Below, one piece after another: positions 23,713 to 34,949 of a stretch of 64,000 nucleotides of DNA. The notes beneath the pieces were generated by a model. The model did no database searches. It was not told the origin of the DNA and saw only the letters and a list, made by a program, of their open reading frames with translations. Every line of letters begins with the position of its first letter. The stretch's first letter is position 1. This DNA comes from Bidens hawaiensis (Eukaryota > Streptophyta > Magnoliopsida > Asterales > Asteraceae), in contig JAIQDT010007600.1 in NCBI GenBank assembly GCA_021521415.1, positions 1 to 64,000 of the forward strand, given 5' to 3'. The translations under genes were made by a program, and so were the position numbers.

Positions 23713-26459
23713 CCTAACTTAGAATAATATAACTAGGCCTTGTTTGGGCATGAAATTATTTTACCATGGAATATATTGTTATACACGTTTGTATATATAT
23801 TAGTAATCACATAGCATTTAATAAATACATATAATTTATAATAATAAAAAATACATATAATCAGTTCGGTTCGAGTTTTGACTGGTATAGAAACTTTGCG
23901 AACCATAACCGACTAATTGGTTTTTGGTGTGGTTTGGTTATATCGATCCGGTTTCATGGTTAATTTGATTACGAATCGGTTAATTCGGTTTTCTACACTA
24001 TCCTTATACCCTTATACGTATATCCCTTAAAAAGAAATTCTACTATGTATACACTTGCCCCACCATCACATCATTTAGTCAATCAACTTTAGTGCATTGT
24101 ATAGAAATTTAGACAACCGTATATACAAATGTATAAACGGGCTTTGCTGAGAAGCCTGTACACGGGCATATACATGTCCTTGACTGTTTATATGTTGACA
24201 TATGCATGGTTTATAACTTATACTAGCGTATACCATCAAATTGATTGTCCACATATATACGATTATATAGCATTGGATTAATAAGGAATTAAGGATGTTG
24301 ATTTGTAATTCAAGTGGGGTCTCTATAACCTTTCCTAAGTTAAAATATTAAATAGTTAGCAATAAATATAAGGTATAATTGGTATTTTAATTTATGTAGA
24401 TACTGGTTTTTATCTCCCGTATTACGGGGGTTGTTTTATATTATTTGTTCTAACATTTATTTATTTTTGAATTTATATTTTTCTATTGTATGAAAGTTAA
24501 TAATATATTTATGGTTTGATGATAAATTGTTTCACAAATAAATGAGATGTTATAACCTGGTTTAAAAGCTATATAGTGTTGATGAGACCCAATACCCGTT
24601 TATTTTTTTTACTTATCAAATTGGTTTTTTAATTTAAATAATATATATATATATTTTTTAAAACAAATAAGATATTAATTTTTATTATATCCTATTTTAT
24701 AGGATTTTTATATTAATAATTTGGTGAGACTAATTTTTTATTTAATGAGATGTTATAACCCGTTTAATGAATATCTGGGTTTGGTAAGACCCATACCCAT
24801 GAATTCGGGTCAAATGCATGAGAAGCCTCCATTTAAAAATCAAGCAAATCTGATGACTCCAAAAAAAGGGGGAGCGACCACATTGCGACACATAGATAAA
24901 GAAAATAAATGTTTCAAATGTCATAAAAATTAATAAGCGTTAAAAAACGTTTTTAGTTATTTACTACATGAGGTTTCATCCCATCACCAGACCTCTAATA
25001 TTTAGTTTCATGAAAGGTTTAGATTCCTACCGAACATGTTAGAAAAAAACTGATGGCTTAATGATCATTACTTGCTTCCTTTATTGGTTGTTTAACAAGG
25101 GTTGCTACCTTAACCAAGTATCTAACATAAAGAACATCATCAATACATGTGCAAGATAGCAAACAGTAAATATGAATAAGTAACGGAACTAACTAATCAA
25201 GTTTCAATTCTTCTCACGGACATGAGGACTTGAATAACCTGCAAGTCTGCAAACAACTAATGTATATTAAAATATTAAACATAATAAGAATTCCCAGCAG
25301 AGCTATTTCTAAACACCAAATGAACACAACTTGAATATAACACCGGGAAGAACAGAAAATCAGAAAACCATCCGTTCATGATGATGATTCTTTATGTGAC
25401 CCGTCTTTATGTATTATGTATTTTTTGGTATTATTAAAGATATGGTGTATATATGGAAAAACAAATAAATATATGGAATTTTGGTATTAAGAAAAATTTA
25501 AAGATTTTAATGTCCAACAAAGCTTTTGGAGGATATTAAAAGCTTGTCCATTTTACGGGTGATGAATAGTGAAGCATAATTGGTACTTTTTACGGGTGAT
25601 GAATAGAGCGAAGCATAACTTGTTGGATTGGTCTTCATGGTGTAAATTTGTTTACGGACTCTAGCTTCTTATTACTACTGAGCTTTTATATTGAATAAAG
25701 TTTTGCCTTTTGATAACAAAAAAAAAACATACTATGTAGAGATCGATAAAGGATAATTGTACTAATTAATTTAATATTTATGCTGGCAATTCAATTTTGT
25801 AAAAGTAGGTTTATAAGACCGGGTACTCGCTACAAGGTATGTCGCCGAGACAAGTTTCTTTAACTCCGCCTAGTTACTAAGAATCGATCAAATATGGTCA
25901 ACCTCAGCTAAAATCATATCTAATACAAGAATTTGGGTCGATTTTGACTTAAAAAATACAACATAATTCGTATTTGTATCATATTAAAGAACAAATATCA
26001 TTTTTTTTAATTAATAATTAGCAATTTTTAGAATAATTTTATTTAACAATATTTTTCTCTTGTTTATATTAATATTCACATATTTTGTTATAAATATTAG
26101 TAAACTTATTATATTTGACATATAATATCCAAAATTTAATGTTCTTTATATATACCATGTCCGAGTATTCTCTAAATACTCTGAGTTCACCCAGCCCTAA
26201 ACCTTGGCTGACATGTGAGTTATCAGTTATGTACAATGCCACGTAATAAAATGTAGCTAAGTCCTTTCAGGTGGTTTGCGCATCCTTATTGCCTTCGCCC
26301 TTTTATAAGTGCTAACTCTGCACGCACCAACCAGAAGCCCTCTTATTCTCTGTAGACACTATAACATATAATAGCACAACTAATACTGCTAAACATAGAG
26401 CTTCTTTTATTAGAAGCTCAAAGTGCTCATCCAAGTGTATACTTACTCTTCTACAAGTC
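23713..26459. repeat. AT-rich repeat spacer
   Basis: No host gene is recognised. At 24535-24940 is a dispersed repeat containing GTTATAACC...GTTTA, GGTTTGGTAAGACC and CAAATGCATGAGAA. Its first part is internally duplicated, and a related copy lies at 55505-55740. The remainder is AT-rich with no clear element ends. Confidence 0.45.
24535..24940 (+). repeat. Dispersed repeat, copy 1 (related copy at 55505-55740)
   Basis: Shared segments include ATAAGATATTA, TTGGTGA, TGTTATA-CC-GTTTAA, TTTGGTAAGAC, CCC-TGAATTCG-GTCAAATGC and ATGAGAA, in the same order and orientation as the second copy. No terminal repeats or coding capacity were found, so its class is unknown. Confidence 0.5.
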
Positions 26460-26606
26460 ATGATCTCCCTATGTGGAAGGAAGAAGGGGGGAACAGGTAC
26501 ACTTGGAGAGCGCAGTACAACGGAAGTAACGCCCTATATGAAGTATCAAGGTTTGGATCATGGAGATAAAGGCACGTTAAATACCCTATACGTACTATTG
26601 CTATAG
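26460..26606 (+). CDS. Small open frame of 48 codons, unknown (possible truncated gene)
   Basis: The ATG opens a Gly/Lys-rich peptide (MISLCGRKKGGTGTLGERS...) with balanced base composition, unlike the surrounding AT-rich DNA. A TATA-like CTTTTATAAG lies about 155 nt upstream. It stops 23 bp before the Helitron boundary at 26630. I recognise no family. It could be a small peptide gene, the first exon of a gene cut by the insertion, or chance. Confidence 0.25.
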   Translation: MISLCGRKKGGTGTLGERSTTEVTPYMKYQGLDHGDKGTLNTLYVLLL

Positions 26607-26740
26607 TAACATTCCTCTCTAGTGGACTACTAGGGTATAGCTCGTGTTACACACGGGTGAAAAAACATGTCAACAAACATAATAAATTTAAACAACAAAT
26701 TCATGCATAACTAAGTTATTTAATAAGTGTTACCTTAAAT

Positions 26741-26870
26741 TTAATCTTCAGATTCCAAAGAGTTTAAAAGATCATCAAAATTTGACTCATAGTTCTCACA
26801 CTCTAACAACCATTTTACATTCTCGTTAACTTCTATTCCAAATCCAAATGTGCCCTTTCTTTTACAACAT
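26741..26870 (-). pseudogene. Coding-like fragment near the Helitron 3' end
   Basis: The minus strand holds an open stretch of about 42 codons ending NFDDLLNSLESED and TAA, rich in Glu and Asn. Codons upstream continue in frame after one stop. It resembles the last exon of an unidentified gene and may be captured host sequence. No family could be assigned. Confidence 0.3.
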
Positions 26871-26937
26871 TAGCAAGATTCAAGTGACTCAAATCTCTTA
26901 AAAGTAACATAGATTCTAATATTGATTTAGGATAGTG

Positions 26938-26968
26938 TCCGTGTTACACGCGGTGGAACATATTTAAA
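26938..26968 (-). other. Second Helitron-like 3' hairpin
   Basis: On the minus strand CCGCGTGTAACACGG forms a hairpin followed by ACACTATCCTAA. It lies about 300 bp inside the outer 3' end, in the same orientation. This suggests tandem or read-through termini. Confidence 0.4.
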
Positions 26969-27084
26969 ACATAATATATATGTAACATAAATAAATTTAA
27001 TCGAATGCAAATGTTGTACTTATAAATAAATGATATATTTCAATATTGTTCTAAATGATAGTATTTGAACTAACAATATATTTA

Positions 27085-30000
27085 AAACCCGGGTAATATT
27101 TAAAACGAAAATACGAAATAGTTCGTAGTAGTTGTAGAGATTATAATATTGGATTTAAAATTGAAATAGATTGGAAGATAATTTTGAATTTCAATTTGTT
27201 AATATTAAAGTCTATAACTTATTTTTATAAAGTTCATATAAAGTTGAAAATTATAGTCAAATCATTATTCATTATCATTATTATAAAATAAAGTCTAAAT
27301 CATATACCAAAGATGCATACAATTACCGGAAAGTTAATTTAAATTTGTAATTTATATATATACAATATTGTATATTGTATATATTGTATATGGTCCTTAA
27401 GTTATTAACCTTTATAAACACAATTATATTAAGTTGTTTAAATGTAACAATATAGTCAAAATTTAAATGTATATAAAATAATATATTTTATTCAAATCAT
27501 TATTATTAATATGGACCATTAATTATAAATTAATGATTAATCATATACCAAAAATGTTTACAGTTATCATATTCAAAGCATTAACTTCCACTAACCTTAA
27601 ATATGTAAGGTGAAATTTGAGTGTGTGATCAGTTTTATAACTATCCATTACATATACTTATTTATGTAAGATATAATATAAATGAAAACGATAATAAAAT
27701 TTTGAAATTAGAATCTTAAAACTAACAATATATATCAAACCCGGGTAATATATAAAACGAAAGTACAAAATAATTCGTAGTAGTTGTAGAGATTATAATA
27801 TTGGATTTAAAATTGAAATAGATTGGAAGATAATTTTGAATTTCGATTTGTTAATATTAAAGTTTATAACTTATTTTTGTAAAGTTCATATAAAGGTTGA
27901 AAATTATAGTCAAATCAATATCATTATTATAAAATAAAGTCTAAATTATATACCAAAGATGCATACAATTACCGGAAAGTTAATTTGAATTTGTAATTTA
28001 TATATATACAATATTGTATATTGTATACAAGGGTTGAGTTATAATAAGAAGATTAGTTTTCCTAAGAAGGATAGAAATAATCTTGTCCATTCATTTTAAA
28101 ATTGAATGGTTGATATTAGATAAGGGTAAGGGAATAATAGGGATAACATATTTATTGACTTTCTCTCTCCACATGCAAGACACATGTCAAATACCCCCAT
28201 CATTTTAAAACGCCCATAACTTTTTCATACGACATTTTTTTTCAAAACAATTTCACCATAGTAACGAGTGTTTTTTTATCTTTTATATAAGTACCATATT
28301 GCTATATAAAAATAAATAAATAATTCGTGAGTTTTTTACAAAGTGTGTTTTACTAAAATTGTGTTATACAAGTGTGTTTTATTTTTTCATAGTGTTTTTT
28401 GCATTGTATTTTTTACATTGTGTAATTTAATTGTGTTTTTCATTTTGTTTTTGTCATTATGTTTTTATTTTCATAGTGTTTATTCCATTGTGTTTTTTAC
28501 ATTGTGTCTTTTTCATTGTGTTTTTCATAGTGTTTTATTTTTCGACGAAATTTCCGAATACTTTTCCAGCAAGGTGGTGGTGGTGGGCGGTGGTGGTTGT
28601 AGGAGATAAGTGAAAATTTAAGTGGGTTTTCAATATTAAGGTATTAGACAAAAATACCATCATTCCTAACCTTCTTAGGATAATCAAACTTCTTATTTGA
28701 TATTTTCTCTTGTATACAATTACCAAAGATGTTTCTTATAGATATACAATATTGTATATTGTATATATTGTATATGGTCCTTAAGTTATTAACCTTTATA
28801 AACACAATTAAATTAAGTTGTTTAAACGTAACAATATAGTCAAAATTTAAATGTATATAAAAAAATATATTTTAGTCAAATCATTATTATTACTATGGAC
28901 CATTAATTATAAATTAATGGTTAATCATATACCAAAAATGTTTAAAATTACCATATTCAAAGCATTAACCTCCACTAACCTTAAATATGTAAGGTGAAAT
29001 TTGAGTGCGTAATCAATTTTATAACTATCCATTACATATACTTATTTATGTAAGATACAATATAAATAGAAACGATAATAAAATTTTGAAATTAGAATCT
29101 TAAAACTAACAATATATTTCAAACCCGGGTAATATTTAAAATGAAAGTACAAAATAATTCGTAGTAGTTGTAGAGATTATAATATTGGATTTAAAATTGA
29201 AATAGATTGGAAGATAATTTTGAATTTCGATTTGTTCATATTAAAGTCTATAACTTATTTTTGTAAAATTCATATAAAAGCTGAAAAGTATAGTCAAATC
29301 AATATCATTATTATAAAATAAAGTCTAAATTATATACCAAAGATGCATACAATTACCGGAAAGTTAATTTGAATTTGTAATTTATATATATACAATATTG
29401 TATATTGTATACAATTATCAAAGATATTTTTTATAGATATACAATATTGTATATTGTATATATTGTATATGGTCATGAAGTTATTAACTTTTATAAACAC
29501 AATTAAATTAAGTTATTTAAACGTAACAATATAGTCAAAATTTAAATGTATATAAAAAATATATTTTAGTCAAATAATTATTATTAATATGGACCATTAA
29601 TTATAAATTAATGGTTAATCATATACCAAAAATGTTTAGAATTACCATATTCAAAGCGTTAACCTCCACTGACCTTAAATATGTAAGGTAAAATTTGAGT
29701 GCGTGATCAATTTTATAACTATCCATTACATATACTTATTTATGTAAGATATAATATAAATAGAAACGATAATAAAATTCTAAAATTAGAATATAAATAG
29801 TAATCAGATAGTTTTATAAATTATCAAAATACGGTAATATAACTTATCTTTGAAAATTTTAGTCAACTTATTATTTAAATTATTGATCATTAATTCTAAA
29901 ATTAAGTTGTTTAAAAGTAACAATATAGTCAAAATTTAAATGTATATAAAAAAATATATTTTAGTCAAATCATTATTATTATTATTGACCATTAATTATA

Positions 30001-30130
30001 AATTAATGGTTAATCATATACCAAAATTGTTTAGAATTACCATATTCAAAGCATTGACCTTAAATATGTAAGGTGAAATTTGAGTGCGTGATCAATTTTA
30101 TAACGATAATAATTTTTTTAAAATAGAATA
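27085..30130. repeat. Tandem ~650-700-bp repeat array inside the Helitron
   Basis: A block starting GGGTAATAT-TAAAA-GAAA-TAC and containing TTCGTAGTAGTTGTAGAG recurs at about 27091, 27741 and 29126. A second block (ATACCAAAAATGTTTA...AAATATGTAAGGTGAAATT) recurs at about 27545, 28930, 29625 and 30015. Removing the 681-bp insertion at 28030-28710 restores a period of roughly 650-700 bp. The last unit is degenerate. Confidence 0.85.
28030..28710. mobile_element. hAT-like non-autonomous element nested in the Helitron repeat array
   Basis: The 8-bp duplication TGTATACA flanks it (28022-28029 and 28711-28718). The uninterrupted array copy at about 29407-29414 shows the empty site with one TGTATACA. 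The ends form imperfect inverted repeats sharing ATAAGAAG and TCCTAAGAAGG. The interior is rich in TTGTGTTTTT repeats. Small open frames inside (28343-28613) are low-complexity and not credible genes. Confidence 0.8.
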
Positions 30131-31429
30131 TAAATAGAAATTAAATATTTTTGTAAATTATAAAAATACGGTAATATAATTTATGTTTTAAAATATAGTC
30201 AAAATTTAAATCTATATAAAATAATATATTGTAGTCAAATCATTATTGTTATTATGAACCATTGTTTATAAGGAAAGTCAATATTCAATATTGATGTTAA
30301 TTAAAGTGTGATTGGGATAATTAAAGTATTTAAATTACCATATTCATGTTAATTCGGTTATTTAAACAAATAAGGAAAGTCAAACTAAATCAATTGTATT
30401 AATGGGATAATAAAATATGTACATGAATATACATGATTATTCAAAAAATAAATATACATCAATATAAAAAATACATCTTACAAAGTCATCCTCAATCATT
30501 GAAATTAGATAATATGAGTGGGACAATAACTTGAAATAATAAAATCAAATATTAATATTGATATTATGGATTATTTTAATTATAATTAATAACCGGAAAA
30601 TTTTAAAGATGTTACTGGAAAAACGAAATTGTGAGAATGACCATGGTATCTCGGATTTTTTTCGTAGAATTTAAATTGAAATTAGATTGTATGACTCGTG
30701 ACATTCACCTGAAATTATAAAGTAGAATATTAATGTTTATATTATGGAACATTTGATATTTAATTTATAACCGAAAAATTTAAATGTCTTACCGAAAAAT
30801 AAGAAATAATGATAATAACCATGGCATCTCCGTTTTTTATTAAGAAACTAAAATCAAATTTTCCTTAAATCAATCGGGTAAATTACCTGAAATAATAAAG
30901 TTTTGTTATAACATTGATATTATGGAATATTAGAATTATAATTTATAACCGGATAATTTAAATGTGTTTTACCGGAAAAACAAAATAATGATACTGAATA
31001 TGGATGAAGCTGATTTATATTTAGAACCTAGAAGAAAAACATATATAACAAAAAACCATGAAAAAAATTAAACTTCAAATAAATATAAAACACCCATTGT
31101 TATAGGTATAACACATAAACAGAAAACTTACTGGAAAAACTTACCGGAATAACGTAAATACGTAGAAATATTAGCTTCATTGTCGTTTTTGATTTAGAAC
31201 CTAAACTGATTTTAAAAAAATCAGTTAACAATGAAAATAAAGATAAAAATGTTAGATTTACAATAACCGGAAGAAAATATGATGTTGCCGGAAAAAGATA
31301 TAACCTTGCCGGAAAATCATATAATATTGTTAGCCATTAAAGTATAATATATAACTTTACCGGAAAACGATTAATCTCGATCTACATTACCGGAATATAG
31401 AAGATGGTGGATAGTAGAGCTAGTAATCC

Positions 31430-31455
31430 GAGAGAGAGAGAGAGAGAGAGAGAGA
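31430..31455. repeat. (GA)n microsatellite
   Basis: About 12 uninterrupted GA units inside the Helitron near its 5' end. Confidence 0.9.
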
Positions 31456-31621
31456 TTAAAATGATTATGGTGAAAAATTGTAAGGTTTAAATAGTGTGTG
31501 ATATGACACGTGGCAGAATATTAGAGCTCATGAGAATGAAAACATGCTGACTAGATTGCACATGTGGACAGCCTAAAAGAAGGCCGTGTGCATATTATAT
31601 TGTTTTAATAGTATTTAAAGA

Positions 31622-32680
31622 TGATATGACATTATAAAAATAATTGAAACCACAAAAATACTGCTAGACGTACTCCTAATTACCATATAAACATGCCACT
31701 AGAACAGTCTAAACGAATTAAATTTTAAATAATATAATGTATGTAAATATCATAGATTTATGTGAGTTAATTAACAAATGAATATTCTTGGGATGCTAGT
31801 GGTAAGCAGTTTAAAGAAAAGCGAAGTTAATTTTATTCAAAAGCAAATTTTAAAAGAATGACAGGGATTGTTCATTAGTATAATATATATACATAACTTT
31901 GCATTTGTAAGATGAAAAAAAAATCAATTATTTAACACTAAACGACCGGTTTAATATACCATATACTACTTTGTACTAATAAAATCTAATACATGTAAAC
32001 ACATCTGCCTTCAAAAAATATGTAACAATACTTAGTCACTAGAACATTTTGGTCGTCAGATAAAATAGAAGAGGGATAGCACAATAGCTATAGAATTAAA
32101 TATGTATAGTTAAACAATAGATAATTTATAAGTTTTTTTAAGAACATGTTTAGTGGATGTTGCTTATATGAAGACGTTTTAAATGATATGACATCACGTT
32201 ATCATAGGGGCGTTTTACAACAAAATTGTGTAGTAGATCGAGCTCATTTCATTCATTTCCTCATTAATATTATTTATGTTTTAAGTAAAAATAAAACAAT
32301 TAAAGTCAACCCACCAATCAATGGCCAAGCTTCTTCCCCAGCCCAGCGCTACCTGGAGGGTAGCTGGAAGAGAGACAAGAGGGATAGCCGGATAGAGAGG
32401 GAAAAGAGAAGTGCGGGTTTGATGAGGTGGCTTTTCCGGCACCTCTCTAAACCTTTACTTAAGATAGAAATTCGTAATGCTAGAAAGGTTTCAGCACTCA
32501 CATCTATAGTTTTAACACAATTACATCACCACCTTACAAACATCATCCCGAAAGTATAGTTCTCGATACTGTAAAACAACATCGCTTTTATCTGTCAAAA
32601 CATTTATAAACTCATATAGTAACAGCCATAAATTTCTTCCTACACAACCAAATCTTTCCTACACAAGAATGTAAAACTTA
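31622..32680. other. Spacer with one unassigned open frame
   Basis: The longest frame here is 32146-32559 on the plus strand (137 codons). Its translation (MFSGCCLYEDVLND..., then a basic stretch) has no family I recognise and no clear promoter or splice context, so I do not call it a gene. The rest is AT-rich. Confidence 0.4.
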
Positions 32681-34677
32681 GACCATGTGTAGTCATAAAG
32701 TTCCACATTCAGGGGTTATGCGACACGTGACGCCCAGTCAGAGTTATGGTTTTGTACAAAAACAGGCTGTAGTCATAACTCTCCACATCCAGGGGTTATG
32801 CGCCACGTGGCGCCCAGTCACTTTTACAGTTTTTTTTTTAATTTTTAATAAGAATAATCAAATAACAATAATATTTTATTAAATAAATATTACAAGAAAA
32901 TAAAAAAAAACTATTCGTCGTCTTCGCCTTCTTCGTCATCGTCCTCGTCGTCGTTTTCATCGTCTTCGCCATCGTCATCGTTGTCTTCATCATCGTCTTC
33001 ATTGTTACCCTCGTTTTGATCATCGTTTTCACCAGGCAGAGGCCGATACATCCAAAGATGTTGGACCAAATCCTCCTTTAGTGCGTTATGTATCTCTCTT
33101 GACCGCACGGAATCCGAGTTTTCGAGTCGTTGCTCCATACTTGCCGGAGTCCGTGGTGGATCCGGGTCCGGTATGAAAGTTGGACATACTGCTCTTCCCT
33201 CGTCCTCGATGATCATGTTATGCATTATGATACACGCATACATAGCACATCTCATTTTTTCTAAAGACCACAGACGACAAGGATTTTTAACATAATGCCA
33301 TCGTTGTTGAAGAACACCAAAACACCTCTCGATATCCTTTCTCGCAGACTCTTGCACTTTCTTAAAATACTGTCTTTTTTCATCCATCGGGTCTCTGAAT
33401 GTTTTAACAATTATCGCGAACTCTGGATATATTCCATCACCCAGATAGTACCCATGATCGTAGAAGTTATCGTTAGCCCAAAACGAAGCGACGGGAACGG
33501 TCCCAGATATGTAACTCTCCATCACAAGAGACTGCTCTAAGACGGTTATGTCATTGTTGGAACCGGGAACACCAAAGAATGCCGACCAAATCCAAAGGTC
33601 GTATGAAGCGATCGCTTGAAGGCTGACCGTTGGTCCCTTTTGGTCACCTCGTGTGAATTGACCTCGCCATGCAGTTGGACAATTAGCCCATTCCCAATGC
33701 ATGCAATCTACAGTTCCTATCATGCCGGGGAAACCATGCACCCTTGTATGTGCCTCGTAAAAACGTTGTAGATCGTTAACGTTGGGCTCTCTCAGATAAT
33801 GTGGTCCATATAGTTTAAATATTCCTATATTTTACAAAATTTTTATAAAATAAATGATCACAGTAAACAAGTGATAAACTATTTAAAAAAAAACAAAACG
33901 TACCGTAACAAAAATACTCCAAGGTGTCCCGGGTTGTTTTTTCGGCCATCTTTAAATAATCGTCGTTGATGTCAGTCGTGTTCCCGTAGGCGAGCACGCG
34001 CACGGCTGACGTAACCTTCTGAATAGCCGTGAATCCTAGCATCCCTCGAGCGCCAGGCTTTTGCTTAAAGTAATCAAACTCACGCTCCAAATCATTGGTG
34101 ATGCGCATAAATAAATTTTTAGACATCCGAAAACGGCACCTAAAGGTCTTCGGGTTCTTGTATCTCGGCGTGTCGCAGAAGTAATCCGCCATCAACCGGT
34201 TGTTGGCTTCGGCACGATCTCGTTCGATATATGCTCTTGTTGAAACGGGGGGTGGAGAGCTAATCGCACCCGTAACGGAACTCATATACTGTGTCGCGAG
34301 CATAATCGCACTCGTAACCGCCTGTTCCTCCTCCACGTCCTCGGCTTGTTGGTCGGGCCCGAAAAACTGTTTATATATAGATGGAGGATCCATATATAGT
34401 GAATTTGGTGTAAAGGAATTTTTATAGAGTTGAAAGAAAATTTTTATAAATTTGATAAGGTTTGATTGGGGATGAAATGGTTTAATATATAGGAAATAAA
34501 ATTTTTTTTTTAATTATCCAACGGTCAAAAAAAACGGTCAAATTTTGATTAACATGCCATTCTCAGCGGTTTGTATACAACGCACACAAAATGGAAATCA
34601 ACATAACGCAGGGGGGCGGTGTGCCCCCCGCGTTTTGCTTCATAACGCTACGGGCAAAGCTATCACTACGGGTGGTC
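32681..34677 (-). mobile_element. PIF/Harbinger transposon with intact transposase frame (1,997 bp)
   Basis: Ends are GACCATGTGTAGT on the left and, read inward from the right, GACCACCCGTAGTGATAG. TTA duplications flank it (32678-32680 and 34678-34680). The element carries a two-exon transposase on the minus strand but no second (Myb-like) gene. The left terminal region is internally duplicated: TGTAGTCATAA plus GGGGTTATGCG-CACGTG-CGCCCAGTCA occurs at 32687-32745 and again at 32769-32820. Confidence 0.93.
32911..34393 (-). CDS. PIF/Harbinger transposase (DDE_Tnp_4 / HARBI1-like), 2 exons
   Basis: Exon 1 is 33904-34393, exon 2 is 32911-33824, with a 79-bp GT-AG intron. The joined frame of 1,404 nt encodes 467 residues with no stop. 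The N-terminal part (MDPPSIYKQFF..., residues 1-165) includes the helical region usual before the nuclease core. The core has catalytic D203 in GTVDCMHWEW, D293 in YLGDGIYP and E329 in DIERCFGVLQQRW, with 35 residues between the last two. The C-terminus is an unusually long acidic tail (about 40 residues, nearly all D, E and N). In this superfamily the transposase cuts and pastes DNA at TTA/TAA targets, normally with an ORF1 DNA-binding partner, which is absent here. The start is the first ATG near the right terminal repeat. Confidence 0.92.
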
Positions 34678-34680
34678 TTA

Positions 34681-34949
34681 TCAACTAACTCAAACCAAAT
34701 TCGAGGTTCATCACCAGAACACATTCTATGCCTATCTGGAGACGATTATAAGTTATACTACCCAATATTTTTAATATTATCATCCATCATTCCAGAAATC
34801 TATCACCATATAATTTTTTCGTCCCGTCTTACACGGCCATGCCCCCATGAATATTCCAGAAAAGCAATATGTGAATATACGTCTAGTTGTATTGGCGATA
34901 ATAACCCGGATATAAACCGTACTTTATGGAGCTGTAGCTATAGTGAATT
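34681..34949. other. CCZ1 3' flank
   Basis: A short stretch between the Harbinger element and the CCZ1 stop codon. It should contain the CCZ1 3' UTR. No distinct signal is resolved. Confidence 0.4.

Larger units (their letters stand above)
26630..31621 (-). mobile_element. Non-autonomous Helitron (about 5.0 kb) with tandemly repeated interior
   Basis: On the minus strand the element begins TCTTTAAATACTATT at 31621, preceded by host A. It ends with a hairpin (CGTGT-gta-ACACG), a short spacer and CTAG (26633-26630), followed by host T, matching the A|T insertion rule of Helitrons. A CACGTGTCATATCA motif lies about 115 bp inside the 5' end, as is common. There is no Rep/helicase gene. The interior consists of AT-rich repeat units of roughly 650-700 bp, CCGGAAAA-rich arms and a nested hAT-like insertion. 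Confidence 0.8.

Noticed and set aside
28343..28613. Hydrophobic 60-88 codon frames
   Set aside because: They come from TTGTGTTTTT-type low-complexity repeats inside a hAT-like insertion.
32146..32559. 137-codon frame in the spacer before the Harbinger element
   Set aside because: No recognisable domain, promoter or splice context; kept only as an unassigned frame in the spacer entry.
32838..33032. Met/Thr/Lys-rich frame on the minus strand
   Set aside because: It is a shifted reading of the acidic GAA/GAC/GAT codons of the transposase tail.
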